Assembly: GCA_013820755.1 (NCBI GenBank)
Contig: JACDHZ010000011.1
Location: 1-32,671, forward strand
Length of the DNA: 32,671 nucleotides
From: Chthoniobacterales bacterium
GTDB lineage: Bacteria > Verrucomicrobiota > Verrucomicrobiia > Chthoniobacterales > UBA10450
Direction: 5' to 3'
The notes under the pieces were generated by a model that saw only the letters and a list, made by a program, of their open reading frames with translations, did not search any database and was not told where the DNA came from. The position numbers and the translations under genes are program-made. Below are positions 32,324 through 32,671 of this stretch, in pieces; position 1 is the stretch's first letter; every line of letters starts with the position of its first letter.

Positions 32324-32671
32324 TCAGGAATGCTCAGGCTCGTCAGGCATCGCTTCTCTGCCGCGCAACATCTCCCGGTCGGACTGCAATGCTTTCTCGA
32401 GATTCTCGATGTGCAGGCGCGCCATGGAGGCGTAGCCCTCGGCGTCGCCCGTCCATTGCGCCATCTCGCGCACGGACGCTTCGTCGTGTTCACGGAAGAT
32501 CCGAACTGCCCGGCGCGCACGCTCCGGCTCCACGCCGAGTGCCAGTAATGCGTCGCTGCTGAGATCGAGCGCGCTCCCGAACGTTTCGCGGTATACGTCC
32601 GCGACTCCTTTGCGCAGCAGCTCGTATGCGTGCTGCCGGCTCACAGCGCGTGCGAGCACATGCAGGTGTGG
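32324..32671 (-). CDS. C-terminal part of a KefB/KefC-type cation:proton antiporter (5' end outside window)
   Basis: The reading frame is open to the right edge (PHLHVLARAVSRQHAYELLRKG...), so the listed start at 32659 is internal. HVLARAVSRQHAYELLRKGV, ADVYRETFGSALDLSSDALLALG, RARRAVRIFREHDEASVREM is the end of the TrkA-N (KTN/RCK-like) nucleotide-binding domain of KefB-type potassium:proton antiporters. The tail is then helical and charged (ENLEKALQSDREMLRGREAMPDEPEHS). The membrane part lies outside the window. The nucleoside hydrolase gene follows 3 bp downstream. Confidence 0.8.
   Translation of the reverse strand, partial: PHLHVLARAVSRQHAYELLRKGVADVYRETFGSALDLSSDALLALGVEPERARRAVRIFREHDEASVREMAQWTGDAEGYASMARLHIENLEKALQSDREMLRGREAMPDEPEHS

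Noticed and set aside
1-32671. CRISPR array, tRNA, rRNA, IS element or prophage
   Set aside because: I saw no regularly spaced repeats, no cloverleaf-type tRNA sequence, no rRNA stretch, and no transposase or phage protein in any frame.

Overview
The window is a gene-dense chromosomal segment, GC-rich by eye, from a Gram-negative-type bacterium. It carries lipoproteins with lipoboxes, an AsmA-like envelope protein, a LolA/LppX-like protein and a KefB-type antiporter. The mix of families (a LysM protein with a decayed L,D-transpeptidase domain beside accA, a DUF2007/zinc-ribbon protein, DUF420, a REC-DUF4388 regulator, a huge BNR/sortilin-like secreted protein, very small SSC-type lipoproteins) best fits Verrucomicrobiota, perhaps a soil Chthoniobacterales/Spartobacteria lineage. 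That assignment is inference from gene content, not from a marker search. I see no rRNA, tRNA, CRISPR array, transposase or prophage.

Layout. 1-899: 5' part of a minus-strand protein resembling an ATP-grasp fold, cut by the window edge. 979-4955: minus-strand pair of a LolA-like protein and a 1069-aa secreted BNR-repeat protein. 5223-5762: a secreted-protein gene broken by about four frameshifts, followed by a textbook terminator. 5904-6857: a TesA-like SGNH esterase and an HMA domain protein that has lost its metal cysteines. 6876-9636: an ATP-grasp ligase and an esterase on the minus strand, divergent from a second Fes-type esterase. 9692-10442: two lipoproteins, one a bacterial cystatin and one lipocalin-like. 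10476-13331 (minus): accA, the LysM/dead-YkuD protein, DUF2007 and DUF420. 13449-16780 (plus): an AsmA-like protein and nfo. 16801-20900 (minus): prmC-murA-DUF4870-flippase with overlaps or tiny gaps. 20996-22630: a multi-pass GT-C-like membrane protein on the opposite strand, lying between prmC and prfA. 22620-23982 (minus): rpmE-prfA. 24143-25540: an AMP-forming ligase. 25616-25738: a 40-aa lipoprotein missing from the ORF track. 25879-30393: a REC-DUF4388 regulator, ppk1 and ppgK in a tight run. 30405-32671 (minus): KefB-type antiporter C-terminus, nucleoside hydrolase and ppk2.

Functional themes. The strongest system-level signal is the polyphosphate module. A response-regulator-like protein lies 10 bp from ppk1, ppk1 overlaps a polyphosphate glucokinase by 4 bp, and a PPK2-family kinase converges on them. 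Together they could make polyP, spend it on glucose phosphorylation and exchange it with nucleotides, possibly under signal control. The second theme is cell-envelope building (murA, flippase, AsmA, LysM protein, accA). The third is translation termination (prfA, prmC, rpmE), whose usual cluster is interrupted here by an opposite-strand membrane gene. The ATP-grasp/esterase locus is the least understood set. I found no clear-cut defence island or mobile element.
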